Program-made: the position numbers and the translations under genes | Shown here: in pieces, positions 35,466-45,575 of the stretch | Position numbering within the stretch: the first letter of the stretch is position 1 | Layout of the letters: the number at the start of each line of letters is the position of its first letter | Assembly: GCF_028823685.1 (NCBI RefSeq) | Contig: NZ_JAPEHZ010000008.1 | Coordinates: forward strand, 1-58,994 | Length of the DNA stretch: 58,994 bases | DNA from: Tenacibaculum sp. L6 | GTDB lineage: Bacteria; Bacteroidota; Bacteroidia; Flavobacteriales; Flavobacteriaceae | Reading direction: 5' to 3' | Notes under the pieces: generated by a model | The model's input: the letters and a program-made list of their open reading frames with translations, nothing else | What the model was told of the DNA's origin: nothing | Database searches by the model: none

Positions 35466-36524
35466 ATGAAAACAAATACCTCCTTTTTTAGAGAAAATAT
35501 TGCATTTTTAATCTTTCTCTTCCTTTTTTCTTGGATAGTTATTTTAAAGAATCAATTTGGAGTTTCAAGTTCTTGGGAAGATTTTATTTTTTATCCAGAT
35601 GCTCCTTTTTGGTTTTTCTTAAAGGCTGTTTTTATTTTCTGGTGGGTTAGCTTTATTAAAAAGAAGATTAATAAAAGTTCTAAAAAGCAAACTCCATCGT
35701 TAAAAAAGTACCTGTTGTTTTTTGGGATAGGGTTATTATCTTATTTAGTCATCGGAAATGTTTTTGGATTAATAATCTCTTTTATTTTTGATACCTATTC
35801 TAGAAATTTTGGTACGTTATATCACTTGGTTTATAAAAATATGGGGTCGACAATGGACTTTATTATTTTTGGAGGATTTTCGTTAGCTTATTTGTACTAT
35901 AAAGAAAATGTAGTTTATCAAAAACAAGTAACTGCTTATAAGATAAGTAAGGCAAAAAGTGAAATTACTCAATTAAAAACTCAATTAAACCCTCATTTTT
36001 TATTTAATAACTTAAATGTTTTAGATCAACTTATAGAAGAGGATACAGAGAGAGCTTCTTTATTTTTAAATCGTTTTGCAGAACTATATAGGTATAGTTT
36101 ACATAGTGCAGATAAACAATTGGTTCCATTAAAAGAAGAACTGTTTTTTGCAGAAGGATATTTCAAGTTAATGGAAGAGAAATATCAAGGATATTATCAA
36201 TTAGAAATTCAGGAAACTCTTTATCAAGAAAATACTTTAGTTCCTCCATTTTGTTTACAAGTTCTTATAGAAAATGCAATTACCCACAATAAAGGAACTC
36301 TCGAAATTCCCGTACATATTGCAATAACAGGAGGTAATGGAATAAAAGTAACAAATAATAAAGCATTATATTCTAAAAGAGTAAAAGGTAACGGAGTAGC
36401 GTTGGCTAACTTATCAAAACAATTTGAGTTGCTTACCAGTACAAGTATTCGCATAGATGAAAAGGAAGATAAATTTGAAGTGGTGTTACCATTAATAAAA
36501 ACAAACAGGCATAACTTAAAATGA
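35466..36524 (+). CDS. LytS/YpdA-type sensor histidine kinase
   Basis: Membrane sensor kinase of the His_kinase family (pfam06580). Four membrane segments lie in about the first 145 residues (AFLIFLFLFSWIVIL, FFLKAVFIFWWVSFI, FFGIGLLSYLVIGN, FIIFGGFSLAYLYY). The phosphoacceptor His177 is in QLNPHFLFNNLN, and the N box is VLIENAITHNKG. There is no large periplasmic sensor domain. ATG 35466 is chosen because it follows the -7 box at normal distance. It overlaps the response regulator by 4 bp. The signal is unknown. Confidence 0.92.
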   Translation: MKTNTSFFRENIAFLIFLFLFSWIVILKNQFGVSSSWEDFIFYPDAPFWFFLKAVFIFWWVSFIKKKINKSSKKQTPSLKKYLLFFGIGLLSYLVIGNVFGLIISFIFDTYSRNFGTLYHLVYKNMGSTMDFIIFGGFSLAYLYYKENVVYQKQVTAYKISKAKSEITQLKTQLNPHFLFNNLNVLDQLIEEDTERASLFLNRFAELYRYSLHSADKQLVPLKEELFFAEGYFKLMEEKYQGYYQLEIQETLYQENTLVPPFCLQVLIENAITHNKGTLEIPVHIAITGGNGIKVTNNKALYSKRVKGNGVALANLSKQFELLTSTSIRIDEKEDKFEVVLPLIKTNRHNLK

Positions 36525-37303
36525 TAAAAGCAATCATAGTTGAAGATGAATTACCAGCAAGGAAGAAGCTGAAAAAATACATTGAAAGTTATAAAGACTC
36601 TATCACTATTGTAGAAGAGTTTGAAACAGTAGAAGAGGTTTTAGATTTTTTTGAAACGCCAACAGATATCAATTTGATTTTTTCAGATATAGAGCTAAGA
36701 GACGATAATGCTTTTGAAGCCTATAAAAAGATAAATATTAAAACACCTATTATTTTTATTACAGCCTATAATCAGTTTTGGATGGAGGCTTTTGAAACAA
36801 GTGGGATTGAATATTTATTAAAACCTTATTCATTTGAACGTTTTGAAAAAGCTGTAGATAAATATCTAAGTCTAAAAAACTCTATGACTATCGATAGTAA
36901 TGATAGCGTATTGCAAAAATTAAATGCTTATTTAACAAATCAAACAGTACAAACACCAAAAACGTATCAAGAGTTTATTGCTGTTAAATCTTCTCAATAC
37001 ACCTATTTTTTAAAGATAGAAGAAGTAGTGTACTTTCAAGCAGATTACGGAATTGTAGTAGCATATGATGTACACAACAAAAAACATATTTTGAATCAAT
37101 CTTCTCTAAAAATGTTAGAAGAATTGATAAATCCTGCTGTATTTTTTAAAATCAATAGAAGTGAACTACTCAATAGAAATTATATAGAAAAAATAAGCAG
37201 GTATACTAAAAATATAATAGCTATTAACTTAAAAAATAACGAGACAGTTTTAAAAACAAGTCAAAATAAAACGGCTGAGTTTACTAAGTGGCTTGGGATA
37301 TAA
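36521..37303 (+). CDS. LytTR-family response regulator
   Basis: 260 aa with a receiver domain (acidic pocket EDE near residue 8, phosphoacceptor Asp56 in FSDIEL, and the lysine in LLKPYSF) and a LytTR DNA-binding domain (from about residue 148: FIAVKSSQYTYFLKIEEVVYFQAD, KINRSELLNRNYIEKI, in part). It pairs with the kinase upstream (ATGA overlap). Targets are unknown. Confidence 0.94.
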   Translation: MIKAIIVEDELPARKKLKKYIESYKDSITIVEEFETVEEVLDFFETPTDINLIFSDIELRDDNAFEAYKKINIKTPIIFITAYNQFWMEAFETSGIEYLLKPYSFERFEKAVDKYLSLKNSMTIDSNDSVLQKLNAYLTNQTVQTPKTYQEFIAVKSSQYTYFLKIEEVVYFQADYGIVVAYDVHNKKHILNQSSLKMLEELINPAVFFKINRSELLNRNYIEKISRYTKNIIAINLKNNETVLKTSQNKTAEFTKWLGI

Positions 37304-37310
37304 AAACAAT

Positions 37311-37340
37311 AAAAGCAAGATGATTTCTATCTTGCTTTTA
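37311..37340. terminator. Bidirectional terminator between the LytTR gene and argH
   Basis: An 11-bp perfect stem AAAAGCAAGAT/ATCTTGCTTTT with a 7-nt loop, A- and T-rich on both flanks, lies between convergent genes. Confidence 0.88.
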
Positions 37341-37348
37341 TAAAAATG

Positions 37349-38626
37349 TTAGACTAAATTAAGTTTCTCACGGATTTTATTCAAACACAAATTATCAATA
37401 CCTCCTACATGCGTATGCTTTTTAGAAGTATCAGGGGTATATGTATCGTTGGTTACTTCGCCACCAATTTTTTGGTACGCTTCTCTAAAACTCATTCCGT
37501 TTTCAACAAGCGTATTGATATTGTCTACAGTGAAAAGATATTTGTACTTTTCATCTTGTAAATCAATATCTTTTACAATAATTTGTTGAATAGCGTAATC
37601 AAAAATATCTAGTACATCTTTTAACTCTTCAAAAGCATTGATGATATTTTCTTTTAATAACTGATAATCTCTATGATAACCACTTGGTAAGTTATTAGTG
37701 ATTAACAGGGTTTCTGTATATAAAGCTTGAATTTTATTACACTTTCCTCTAATCAATTCAAACACATCAGGATTCTTTTTATGCGGCATAATGCTACTAC
37801 CTGTAGTCAATTCATCTGGGAAAGAGATAAAATCAAAATTCTGACTCATATATAAGCAAATATCCATCGCAAAACGAGCTAAAGTGTTACTCACACTTCC
37901 TAATGCCATGGTTAGTGTACGTTCGCTTTTACCTCTGCTCATTTGTGCAGCTACTACATTGTATTTCAAAGTAGAAAAATCTAACTCTTTTGTGGTGAAT
38001 TCTCTGTCGATAGGAAATGAACTTCCATATCCGGCAGCAGAACCTAATGGATTTTGATCTACTGTTTTTAAGGCTGCATGTACCAAATGTAAATCGTCAA
38101 TTAATAATTCAGCATAGGCAGAAAACCATAATCCGAAAGAAGATGGCATAGCAACTTGCAAATGGGTATAACCTGGCAATAATTTGGTTTTATGTTGTTC
38201 TGCTAATTGCAATAAGGTGTTAAATAGCGTTTTTGTTTTACCTGAAATCAACTGTAAATTGTCTTTGTAATACAATTGTAACGCCACTAAAACTTGATCG
38301 TTTCTTGAACGTGCGGTATGAATTTTCTTGCCAACTTCACCATACAGATTAGTCAACTCGAACTCAATTTTAGAATGTACATCTTCAAATTGAGCATCAA
38401 TTACAAAAGTATCGTCTTCAACTTGCTGTTGTAACTTAGCAATTCCAGTAGTTACTTGTGCTAACTCTTCCGAAGTAATAATACCGATGGAAGCTAGCAT
38501 TTTGGCATGTGCTAGTGATGCTTGTAAATCATACGGTGCAATATGTATGTCTATCTCTCTGTCATTTCCAATAGTGAAATACTCTATTTTTTTATCTATG
38601 GATAATCCTTTGTCCCAAAGTTTCAT
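37349..38626 (-). CDS. argH: Argininosuccinate lyase
   Basis: Splits argininosuccinate into arginine and fumarate. The fumarase-superfamily signature GSSIMPHKKNP and the blocks IHTARSRNDQV and GYTHLQVAMP are intact. The 425 aa are slightly shorter than E. coli ArgH (457). It is the last gene of the arginine operon, 76 bp after argE; the gap holds only AGTATTGAG-type flavobacterial sequence. Confidence 0.95.
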   Translation of the reverse strand: MKLWDKGLSIDKKIEYFTIGNDREIDIHIAPYDLQASLAHAKMLASIGIITSEELAQVTTGIAKLQQQVEDDTFVIDAQFEDVHSKIEFELTNLYGEVGKKIHTARSRNDQVLVALQLYYKDNLQLISGKTKTLFNTLLQLAEQHKTKLLPGYTHLQVAMPSSFGLWFSAYAELLIDDLHLVHAALKTVDQNPLGSAAGYGSSFPIDREFTTKELDFSTLKYNVVAAQMSRGKSERTLTMALGSVSNTLARFAMDICLYMSQNFDFISFPDELTTGSSIMPHKKNPDVFELIRGKCNKIQALYTETLLITNNLPSGYHRDYQLLKENIINAFEELKDVLDIFDYAIQQIIVKDIDLQDEKYKYLFTVDNINTLVENGMSFREAYQKIGGEVTNDTYTPDTSKKHTHVGGIDNLCLNKIREKLNLV

Positions 38627-38702
38627 GTTTTTATGTTTTTTAATTAGTACTGAGTATTGAGAAGTTAGTATTGAGTGTTAAACACTATAACAAACAAAAT
38701 TC

Positions 38703-39779
38703 TCAATACTCACATCTCACAACTTTATTCAATAATTTTATATACAACTCAATCCCTTCTTCAATTTCTTGAAGATAAATAAACTCATCAGCGGTGTGTG
38801 AACGTGTGCTGTCTCCAGGTCCTAATTTTAACGACGGACAACTTAATACTGCTTGGTCAGATAGGGTAGGAGAACCATAGGTTTTTCTTCCTAAAGCAAT
38901 ACCTGCTTGTACTAATGGATGTTCTTTTGGTATTGAAGATGAATTCAAATTCAAGCTGCGTGGTTGTATGTTGCAAGGTGCGTGTTCTTGTAAAATGTCA
39001 CTGATTTCTTGATTGGTATATTGATCGTTTACACGAACATCTATTACCAATTTTACTTCGGAAGGAACGGCGTTGTGTTGTTTTCCCGCGTTGATTTGTG
39101 TTACCGTAAGTTTTACGTCTCCTAAGGTTTTCGAGGTTTTTTCAAATTCAACATCTTTAAACCACTGTAATACTTCAATAGCGTTATAAATAGCATTGTC
39201 GTGATTCGGATGTGCGGCATGACTTGGAGTTCCTTTTACCTCAGCATCAAAAACTACTAAGCCTTTTTCAGCTATGGCTAAATTCATTAAAGTAGGTTCT
39301 CCTACAATCGCTACATCAATCTTTGGTAAAGTTTTTAGTAATCCATTTAAACCGTTAGGACCACTGCTTTCTTCCTCGGCAGTTCCTGCAAAAACAAGGT
39401 TATAAGTCAAGTTTTCTTTCTGGTAGAAATGGGTGTAGGTTGCCAATAACGAAACCAAGCATCCACCAGCATCGTTACTTCCTAATCCGTAGAGTTTGCC
39501 ATCTTCTACAATAGCTTTAAACGGATCTTTAGTATAGCCATTGTTTGGTTTTACCGTATCGTGGTGCGAGTTGAGTAACAACGTAGGTTTGTTAGTATCA
39601 AAATGTTTGTTTACCGACCATACATTGTTCTGGGTTCTGGTATATGGAATGTTGTATTCCTGAAACCAGTTTTCTAACAGTTGCGCGGTTAGGTCTTCTT
39701 CCGAAGAAAAAGAAAAAGGCGTTTCTATCAGATTTTTTAATAGGCCAATGGCTTTTATAGTAAGTTCTTGTATCGTCAT
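38703..39779 (-). CDS. argE: M20-family N-acyl-ornithine/citrulline deacylase
   Basis: Zinc peptidase-like deacylase. Metal-binding blocks LNSHHDTVKP, GSNDAGG and AGTAEEESSGPNG are present, with LGPGDSTRSHTADE near the end. Because the operon has an ArgF'-type transcarbamylase, the substrate is probably N-acetyl- or N-succinyl-citrulline and not acetylornithine. That is inferred from the Bacteroidota pathway. It overlaps argB by 4 bp. Confidence 0.9.
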   Translation of the reverse strand: MTIQELTIKAIGLLKNLIETPFSFSSEEDLTAQLLENWFQEYNIPYTRTQNNVWSVNKHFDTNKPTLLLNSHHDTVKPNNGYTKDPFKAIVEDGKLYGLGSNDAGGCLVSLLATYTHFYQKENLTYNLVFAGTAEEESSGPNGLNGLLKTLPKIDVAIVGEPTLMNLAIAEKGLVVFDAEVKGTPSHAAHPNHDNAIYNAIEVLQWFKDVEFEKTSKTLGDVKLTVTQINAGKQHNAVPSEVKLVIDVRVNDQYTNQEISDILQEHAPCNIQPRSLNLNSSSIPKEHPLVQAGIALGRKTYGSPTLSDQAVLSCPSLKLGPGDSTRSHTADEFIYLQEIEEGIELYIKLLNKVVRCEY

Positions 39780-40552
39780 AATGTTAAAAAGGTGTGTTTA
39801 ATAGTTGGGTTGAATACCATATCAGTACTACCTATATACACTTTATGTACTTTGTGTTGTAAGGCATGGAAACAATTGTCTAATTTAGGAAGCATTCCTT
39901 CAAAAATAACTCCGTTAGTTTTTAATTGAGTATAGGTTTCAGTATTGATGTGTTCAATAACTGAGTCATTGTTGTCAACATCGGTTAATACCCCTGGTTT
40001 TTCAAGACAGTAATATAATTCTGTATTAAAATGTGCAGATAAACCTATAGCAATTTCTGAGGCTATGGTATCTGCATTCGTGTTCAGTAACTGTCCGTTT
40101 GCATCGTGTGTAATCGCACAAAACACAGGCGTTACTTCATTATTAATTAGTATTGTTGGTATTTGTGGATTTACGGTAACAACGTCGCCCGCAAATCCGT
40201 AATCTATATGTTCAGCAGGACGTTTGGTTGATATAATAGTATTTCCGTCGGCTCCTGTAAACCCCACTGCATTGGCGTTATGTGCTTGTAACGTTGCTAC
40301 AATTTGTTTGTTGATTTTTCCGGCATATACCATAGTAATCAAATCTAAAGTTTGCGTATCGGTTACACGTCTGCCTTCAATCATTGTTACCGGAATGTTG
40401 AGCTGACTAGCTAGTTCAGAAGCCAATTTTCCTCCACCATGAACTAATACTTTCGGACCTTTTAACTGAGCAAATTTAGCTAAGAAATCGTCCAAAGCTT
40501 TTTCATTGTTAATAATGTTTCCGCCAATTTTAACAATCTTTATGGTTTTCAT
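39776..40552 (-). CDS. argB: N-acylglutamate kinase
   Basis: Amino-acid kinase fold that phosphorylates N-acetyl- (or N-succinyl-) glutamate. IVKIGGNIINN is the N-terminal phosphate loop, and LVHGGGKLASELA follows. Length is 258 aa, as in the non-regulated E. coli type. It overlaps both neighbours by 4 bp. Confidence 0.94.
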   Translation of the reverse strand: MKTIKIVKIGGNIINNEKALDDFLAKFAQLKGPKVLVHGGGKLASELASQLNIPVTMIEGRRVTDTQTLDLITMVYAGKINKQIVATLQAHNANAVGFTGADGNTIISTKRPAEHIDYGFAGDVVTVNPQIPTILINNEVTPVFCAITHDANGQLLNTNADTIASEIAIGLSAHFNTELYYCLEKPGVLTDVDNNDSVIEHINTETYTQLKTNGVIFEGMLPKLDNCFHALQHKVHKVYIGSTDMVFNPTIKHTFLTL

Positions 40553-41484
40553 AATTCTCCTAAAATTTGTTGTAAAACTACTTGAGCTGCAAAGGTTCTG
40601 TTGTTGGCTTGTTCAATCACAAGGGAATTCTCACCATCTAAAACAGCATCTTCCGCTACCATATTTCTTCTAATAGGTAAACAGTGCATAAATTTAGCGG
40701 TACCTATTTTTTCCTGAGTAATCATCCAGTTGGGGGCTTCGTTCAGTATTTTACCATATTCATTAAAAGAACTCCAGTTTTTAGCATAGATAAAGTCGGC
40801 ATTTTCAAAAGCTTTCTCTTGGTCGTACTCGATAGGGAACTGTTGTGTGATTTCTGGATCTAGCTCATATCCTTTCGGATGAGTAATTACAAATTCTACA
40901 TCCATATTATGCATCAAATGCACAAAAGCATTGGCAACCGAATGTGGTAATGCTTTTGGGTGTGGAGCCCAAGACAACACAACTTTAGGTTTGTCAACTT
41001 TTTTAGTTTCCGTAATAGTAATCGCGTCTGCCAACGATTGTAACGGATGGTCAGTAGCACTTTCCATATTCACAATAGGCACTGTGGCGTATTTAACAAA
41101 ACTGTTGAGTACTGTTTCGGCTCTGTCTTTTTTCTTGTTTTCTAAAGTAGGAAAAGCCCTAACCGCAATAATGTCGGCATATTGAGAAATCACCTTAGCA
41201 GCTTCTTTAATATGTTCAGAAGTGTTTAAATTCATTGCAGTTCCATCCTCAAACTCCATATTCCATGCATTGTTAACGTTTAACACACTTACTTGCATTC
41301 CCAAGTTTTTAGCTGCTTTTTCAGTACTTAACCTAGTACGTAAACTGGCATTGAAAAAAAGCATGACTAAGGTTTTGTGTTGCCCCAAATAAGTAAACTG
41401 ATAAGGGTTCTTTTTTAATTGAATTGCTTTTTGAATGGTATCTGAAAGATTCTCAATATCGTTTATAGTGGTATATTTTTTCAT
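40549..41484 (-). CDS. argF': N-acylornithine carbamoyltransferase (ArgF'-type)
   Basis: Carbamoylates N-acetyl- or N-succinyl-ornithine, which is characteristic of Bacteroidota and Xanthomonas. The carbamoyl-phosphate site ASLRTRLSTEKA, HPLQSLADAITI and HCLPIRRNM are intact, and the length is 311 aa. The ordinary ornithine motif (FEKxSTRT-type) is replaced by the acylornithine type. Acetyl versus succinyl preference cannot be fixed by eye. It overlaps argD by 4 bp. Confidence 0.9.
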   Translation of the reverse strand: MKKYTTINDIENLSDTIQKAIQLKKNPYQFTYLGQHKTLVMLFFNASLRTRLSTEKAAKNLGMQVSVLNVNNAWNMEFEDGTAMNLNTSEHIKEAAKVISQYADIIAVRAFPTLENKKKDRAETVLNSFVKYATVPIVNMESATDHPLQSLADAITITETKKVDKPKVVLSWAPHPKALPHSVANAFVHLMHNMDVEFVITHPKGYELDPEITQQFPIEYDQEKAFENADFIYAKNWSSFNEYGKILNEAPNWMITQEKIGTAKFMHCLPIRRNMVAEDAVLDGENSLVIEQANNRTFAAQVVLQQILGEL

Positions 41485-42608
41485 GACAGTTCCTTTTTTA
41501 AAGCCTCGAAAAACACATCGATATGTTGCTTTTGAATGGTTAAGGGGGGAAGAATTCTTAACAAGTTTGGATTCTTAGCGCTCCCTGTGAAAATATGATG
41601 TTTGAATATTAGGTTCTTTCTTAGCTCAGCAATAGGAAAATTAAATTCTAAGCCTAACATTAAGCCTCTACCTTTTACAGCTTTTAGTTGTGGAATGGTT
41701 GAAATTTGTTCGATAAAGTAAGCGGAAACCTCTTGTACGTTTTTCATCAACTGTTCTTTTTCTATAGTGTCAAGTACCGCTAAAGAGGCTGCACAAGCTA
41801 AGTGATTACCACCAAAGGTAGTTCCTAACAAACCATAAGAAGCTTGAATACTTGGATGAATTAAAATCCCACCTATAGGAAATCCGTTCCCCATTCCTTT
41901 TGCCATAGAAATAATATGTGGCGTAATTCCATGTTTTTGAAAAGCAAAGAAACCACCTGTTCTACCAAATCCGCACTGAATTTCATCAGCAATAAGTACG
42001 GTGTTGTATTGTTGGCACAAGTTTTCCAATCCTTTATAAAAAGCTGTTGAAGCTTCGTCTAACCCTCCAATACCTTGAATAGTTTCAATAATAATAGCAC
42101 AAACATCATTGTTCTGTAAAGCCTTTTCAACACCTGCTAAATCTTCAAACTCTAAAAAGATAACCTCTTGTTGTGCATTGATAGGTGCTATAATTTTAGG
42201 ATTGTCGGTAGCTGCTACTGCCGCAGAAGTACGCCCGTGAAACGAGTTTTTAAAGGCAATTACTTTTTGTTTACCTGTGTGAAAAGAAGCTAGCTTTAGA
42301 GCATTTTCATTGGCTTCTGCACCCGAATTACATAAGAATAACTGATAGTCTTTACAACCCGATAGTTTTTCTAATTGGTTAGCTAATTTAACCTGTAGCG
42401 GATTTTGAATAGCGTTGCTGTAAAAACCTAACTTACTTACTTGTTCGCTAATATTTTTAACATAAGCAGGGTGTGAGTGCCCGATAGATATTACAGCGTG
42501 TCCGCCATATAAATCTAAATATTTAGTGCCTTTATCGTCATATACATATACGTCTTTGGCAGTTACTGGGGTAATATCATATAGAGGATATACGTCAAAT
42601 AAACTCAT
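41481..42608 (-). CDS. argD: N-acylornithine aminotransferase
   Basis: Class III PLP aminotransferase that makes N-acylornithine from the semialdehyde and glutamate. FCNSGAEANENALKLA and ADEIQCGFGRTG are typical, and the PLP lysine lies in MAKGMGNGFPIGG. At 375 aa it is slightly short but complete. It shares 1 bp with proC. Confidence 0.93.
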   Translation of the reverse strand: MSLFDVYPLYDITPVTAKDVYVYDDKGTKYLDLYGGHAVISIGHSHPAYVKNISEQVSKLGFYSNAIQNPLQVKLANQLEKLSGCKDYQLFLCNSGAEANENALKLASFHTGKQKVIAFKNSFHGRTSAAVAATDNPKIIAPINAQQEVIFLEFEDLAGVEKALQNNDVCAIIIETIQGIGGLDEASTAFYKGLENLCQQYNTVLIADEIQCGFGRTGGFFAFQKHGITPHIISMAKGMGNGFPIGGILIHPSIQASYGLLGTTFGGNHLACAASLAVLDTIEKEQLMKNVQEVSAYFIEQISTIPQLKAVKGRGLMLGLEFNFPIAELRKNLIFKHHIFTGSAKNPNLLRILPPLTIQKQHIDVFFEALKKELS

Positions 42609-43405
42609 TAGTTTTCTTTTTTTATGGTGTTAATTTTGTTGAATGAGGCAACCATTCCCTGTATTAAAGCAGCACTTAAACCTTTGTGTTCCATTTCATT
42701 TAGACCTTCAATAGTACAGCCTTTTGGGGTGGTTACTTTGTCTATTTCTTCTTCAGGATGATTTCCTGTTGCGATTAATAAGCTGGCAGCGCCTTCGCTG
42801 GTGTGCATAGCGAGCTCTTGTGCTTCTTTGGCGTCAAAACCTAACTGAATAGCGGCTTGTGTAGTTGCCCGTATTAAGCGCATCCAAAAAGCAATTCCAC
42901 TAGCACATATTACAGTGGCTGCTTGCATTTGATCTTCAGGAATAATCATAGAAGTTCCCAGTTGATTAAAAATAGTTGTAGCTATTTCTAAATCTTCCTT
43001 CTTTTGAGTATTACCACTAAGACAAGTCATCGATTTTCCAACGGCAATAGCAGTATTAAGCATGGCTCTGATAATAGTAGTATCTGAACCAATAAGCGCT
43101 TCCATTTTTTCAATAGAAAAACCAGCAACTGTAGAAATCACTAAATGATTGTCTGATAACAGAGGAGCAGTTTCTTTTAAAAGAGCTTCTAAATGTGTTG
43201 GTTGTACAGCAAAAATTAATACATCAGATGCTGTGATTGCTTCCTTGTTATTAGAACTAATGAAAACGTTGGGTAGCTCTTTAAATTCATTGAGTTCTTC
43301 AATATTTCTCTTGGTTAAGAAAAGTTGAGAAAACGAATTGTTTAGTGTCAATCCTTTAGCGATCGATTTTCCTAAGTTACCTGTTCCTATAATTGCTATT
43401 TTCAT
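42608..43405 (-). CDS. proC: Pyrroline-5-carboxylate reductase
   Basis: Makes proline from pyrroline-5-carboxylate with NAD(P)H. The nucleotide motif IGTGNLGKSIAKGL opens the protein, and TTPKGCTIEGLNEME is the C-terminal signature. The 265 aa are normal. Its place inside the arginine operon joins proline and arginine synthesis, which share glutamate-derived semialdehydes. Confidence 0.93.
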   Translation of the reverse strand: MKIAIIGTGNLGKSIAKGLTLNNSFSQLFLTKRNIEELNEFKELPNVFISSNNKEAITASDVLIFAVQPTHLEALLKETAPLLSDNHLVISTVAGFSIEKMEALIGSDTTIIRAMLNTAIAVGKSMTCLSGNTQKKEDLEIATTIFNQLGTSMIIPEDQMQAATVICASGIAFWMRLIRATTQAAIQLGFDAKEAQELAMHTSEGAASLLIATGNHPEEEIDKVTTPKGCTIEGLNEMEHKGLSAALIQGMVASFNKINTIKKEN

Positions 43406-43415
43406 GTCTTTTATT

Positions 43416-44393
43416 TTAAAAATAAGTTGCTTTTAGTTGTAATCCTGTGTCTTCCTGAAAACCAAACATCAAGTTCATGTTCTGAATTGCCTGTCCAGAA
43501 GCTCCTTTTAATAAATTGTCAATGATGCTGGTAATTAGTAATTTATCTCCGTGTTTGTGTACATGAATTAAACACTTATTGGTGTTGACGACTTGTTTTA
43601 AATGTAGCTCTTGGTCTGCCATATGCGTAAAAACAGCATCTTTATAATACTCTGTATATAATTGTTTCGCTTCGTCTAAGCTTCCCTCAAAATGAGTGTA
43701 CTGAGTAGCGTAAATACCTCTAGAAAAGTCTCCTCTGTTAGGAAGAAATAAAACCTCCGATTCAAAATTTGATTGAAGCTTATGTAAGGTTTGATTGATT
43801 TCTCCTAAATGTTGATGCGTGAAAGGTTTATAGTAGGAAAAATTATTATCTCTCCATGTAAAATGAGTGGTTGCTGATAGTGAAGTTCCTGCTCCAGTAG
43901 CACCAGTAACCGCATTGATATGCACATCATTTTGTAACAAACCTGCATTGGCTAAAGGTAGTAACCCAAGTTGAATAGCAGTAGCAAAACAACCTGGATT
44001 GGCAATATAAGAAGCGTTTTGTATGGCTTCTTTTTGAAATTCCGGTAAACCATATATAAATTGTTTTCCTTGAAAAGTGCTGTCTGCTTCCAATCTGAAA
44101 TCATTCCCTAAATCAATAATCTTAGTGTGATTTGAAAAAGTATGTGTTTCTAAAAACTGTTTAGAATTTCCATGTCCTAAACATAAAAACAGTACATCTA
44201 CAGCTGTATTAATTTCATTTGTAAAGGTTAATTCAGTACTTCCTTCCAAATCCTGATGTACATTCGCTATTTTATTACCAGCATTAGAAGTGCTATACAC
44301 AAAATTAATAATCGCTTTTGGATGTTGTAACAAAAGCCTAATTAACTCTCCTGCTGTATAACCTGCACCTCCAATGATTCCTGCTTGTATCAT
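43416..44393 (-). CDS. argC: N-acyl-gamma-glutamyl-phosphate reductase
   Basis: NADPH-dependent reduction of N-acylglutamyl phosphate. GIIGGAGYTAGELIRLL is the nucleotide motif, and the catalytic cysteine is in NPGCFATAIQLGLLP. Length is 325 aa. It is 3 bp from argG. Confidence 0.95.
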   Translation of the reverse strand: MIQAGIIGGAGYTAGELIRLLLQHPKAIINFVYSTSNAGNKIANVHQDLEGSTELTFTNEINTAVDVLFLCLGHGNSKQFLETHTFSNHTKIIDLGNDFRLEADSTFQGKQFIYGLPEFQKEAIQNASYIANPGCFATAIQLGLLPLANAGLLQNDVHINAVTGATGAGTSLSATTHFTWRDNNFSYYKPFTHQHLGEINQTLHKLQSNFESEVLFLPNRGDFSRGIYATQYTHFEGSLDEAKQLYTEYYKDAVFTHMADQELHLKQVVNTNKCLIHVHKHGDKLLITSIIDNLLKGASGQAIQNMNLMFGFQEDTGLQLKATYF

Positions 44394-44396
44394 AAT

Positions 44397-45575
44397 TTAG
44401 CTATTTACTTGTTGATATATTTTATTCTGATTTCCTAATAATTTGATGAAGCCTTTAGCATCATCAGCTGTCCATCCTTTGTTTAGTTCACCGTAACTAC
44501 CAAATTTAGCATTCATTAAATCGTGAGGAGAATCAATTCCATCTAAGGTAAAGTGATACGGTTTTAGCGTTACAAAAACATCGCCAGTTACTTTTGTTTG
44601 ACTATTTGTAAAGAAGGCTTCCATATCTCTCATTACAGGATCTAAATACTGACCTTCATGCAAATGCATTCCGTAAAAACTAGCCAAATACTCTTTGTGT
44701 TGCAATTGCCATTTTGTTAAGGTGTGTTTCTCTAATAAATGATGTGCTTTAATGGTAATTAATGCAGCAGCAGCTTCAAAACCAACTCTTCCTTTAATTC
44801 CAACAATGGTATCGCCTACGTGAATATCTCTACCAATTCCGAATTTAGAAGCTAGGGCATTCAATTGCTCAATGTTTTGTTCAGGAGCTTTTTCGTCATC
44901 ATTAATCGCCATTAATTCACCTTTTACAAAAGAAAGCTTTACTTGTTCAGGTACTGTTTTTGTTACTTGAGAAGGGTAGGCGTGCTCTGGTAACGGATGT
45001 TCTGAGGTTAAAGTCTCTTCACCTCCCACACTGGTTCCCCACAAACCTTTGTTTACAGAATATTTAGCTTTTTCCCATGACAAATCAATACCATTACTTT
45101 TTAAGTACTCAATTTCTTCTTGTCTTGAAAGTTGCAAATCTCTGATAGGGGTTATGATTTCAATTTCAGGAGCAATCGTTTGAAAAATCATATCAAACCT
45201 TACCTGATCGTTCCCAGCACCTGTACTACCATGCGCAATATAGCTAGCACCAATACTTTTAGCGTAGTTTACTATCTCAATGGCCTGTATAATTCTTTCA
45301 GCACTTACCGAAAGTGGATACGTATTGTTTTTTAACACGTTACCAAAAATTAAGTACTTAATTACTTTGTTATAATAATCAGTTACCGCATTAATATTTT
45401 TATAGGTAGCCACACCCATGGTGTAAGCGTTGTGTTCAATTTTTTTAATTTCTTCGGAAGAAAATCCGCCAGTATTCACGCTAACAGCATGAACTTCATA
45501 TCCTTGTTTTGATAAGCTTACCGCACAGTACGAAGTATCTAATCCGCCACTATAAGCAATTACTAATTTTTTCAT
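44397..45575 (-). CDS. argG: Argininosuccinate synthase
   Basis: Joins citrulline and aspartate with ATP. The PP-loop is YSGGLDTSYC near the start, and HGSTGAGNDQVRF is conserved. The 392 aa match the family. It overlaps the GNAT gene by 4 bp, so the order GNAT-argG-argC begins the operon. Confidence 0.95.
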   Translation of the reverse strand: MKKLVIAYSGGLDTSYCAVSLSKQGYEVHAVSVNTGGFSSEEIKKIEHNAYTMGVATYKNINAVTDYYNKVIKYLIFGNVLKNNTYPLSVSAERIIQAIEIVNYAKSIGASYIAHGSTGAGNDQVRFDMIFQTIAPEIEIITPIRDLQLSRQEEIEYLKSNGIDLSWEKAKYSVNKGLWGTSVGGEETLTSEHPLPEHAYPSQVTKTVPEQVKLSFVKGELMAINDDEKAPEQNIEQLNALASKFGIGRDIHVGDTIVGIKGRVGFEAAAALITIKAHHLLEKHTLTKWQLQHKEYLASFYGMHLHEGQYLDPVMRDMEAFFTNSQTKVTGDVFVTLKPYHFTLDGIDSPHDLMNAKFGSYGELNKGWTADDAKGFIKLLGNQNKIYQQVNS

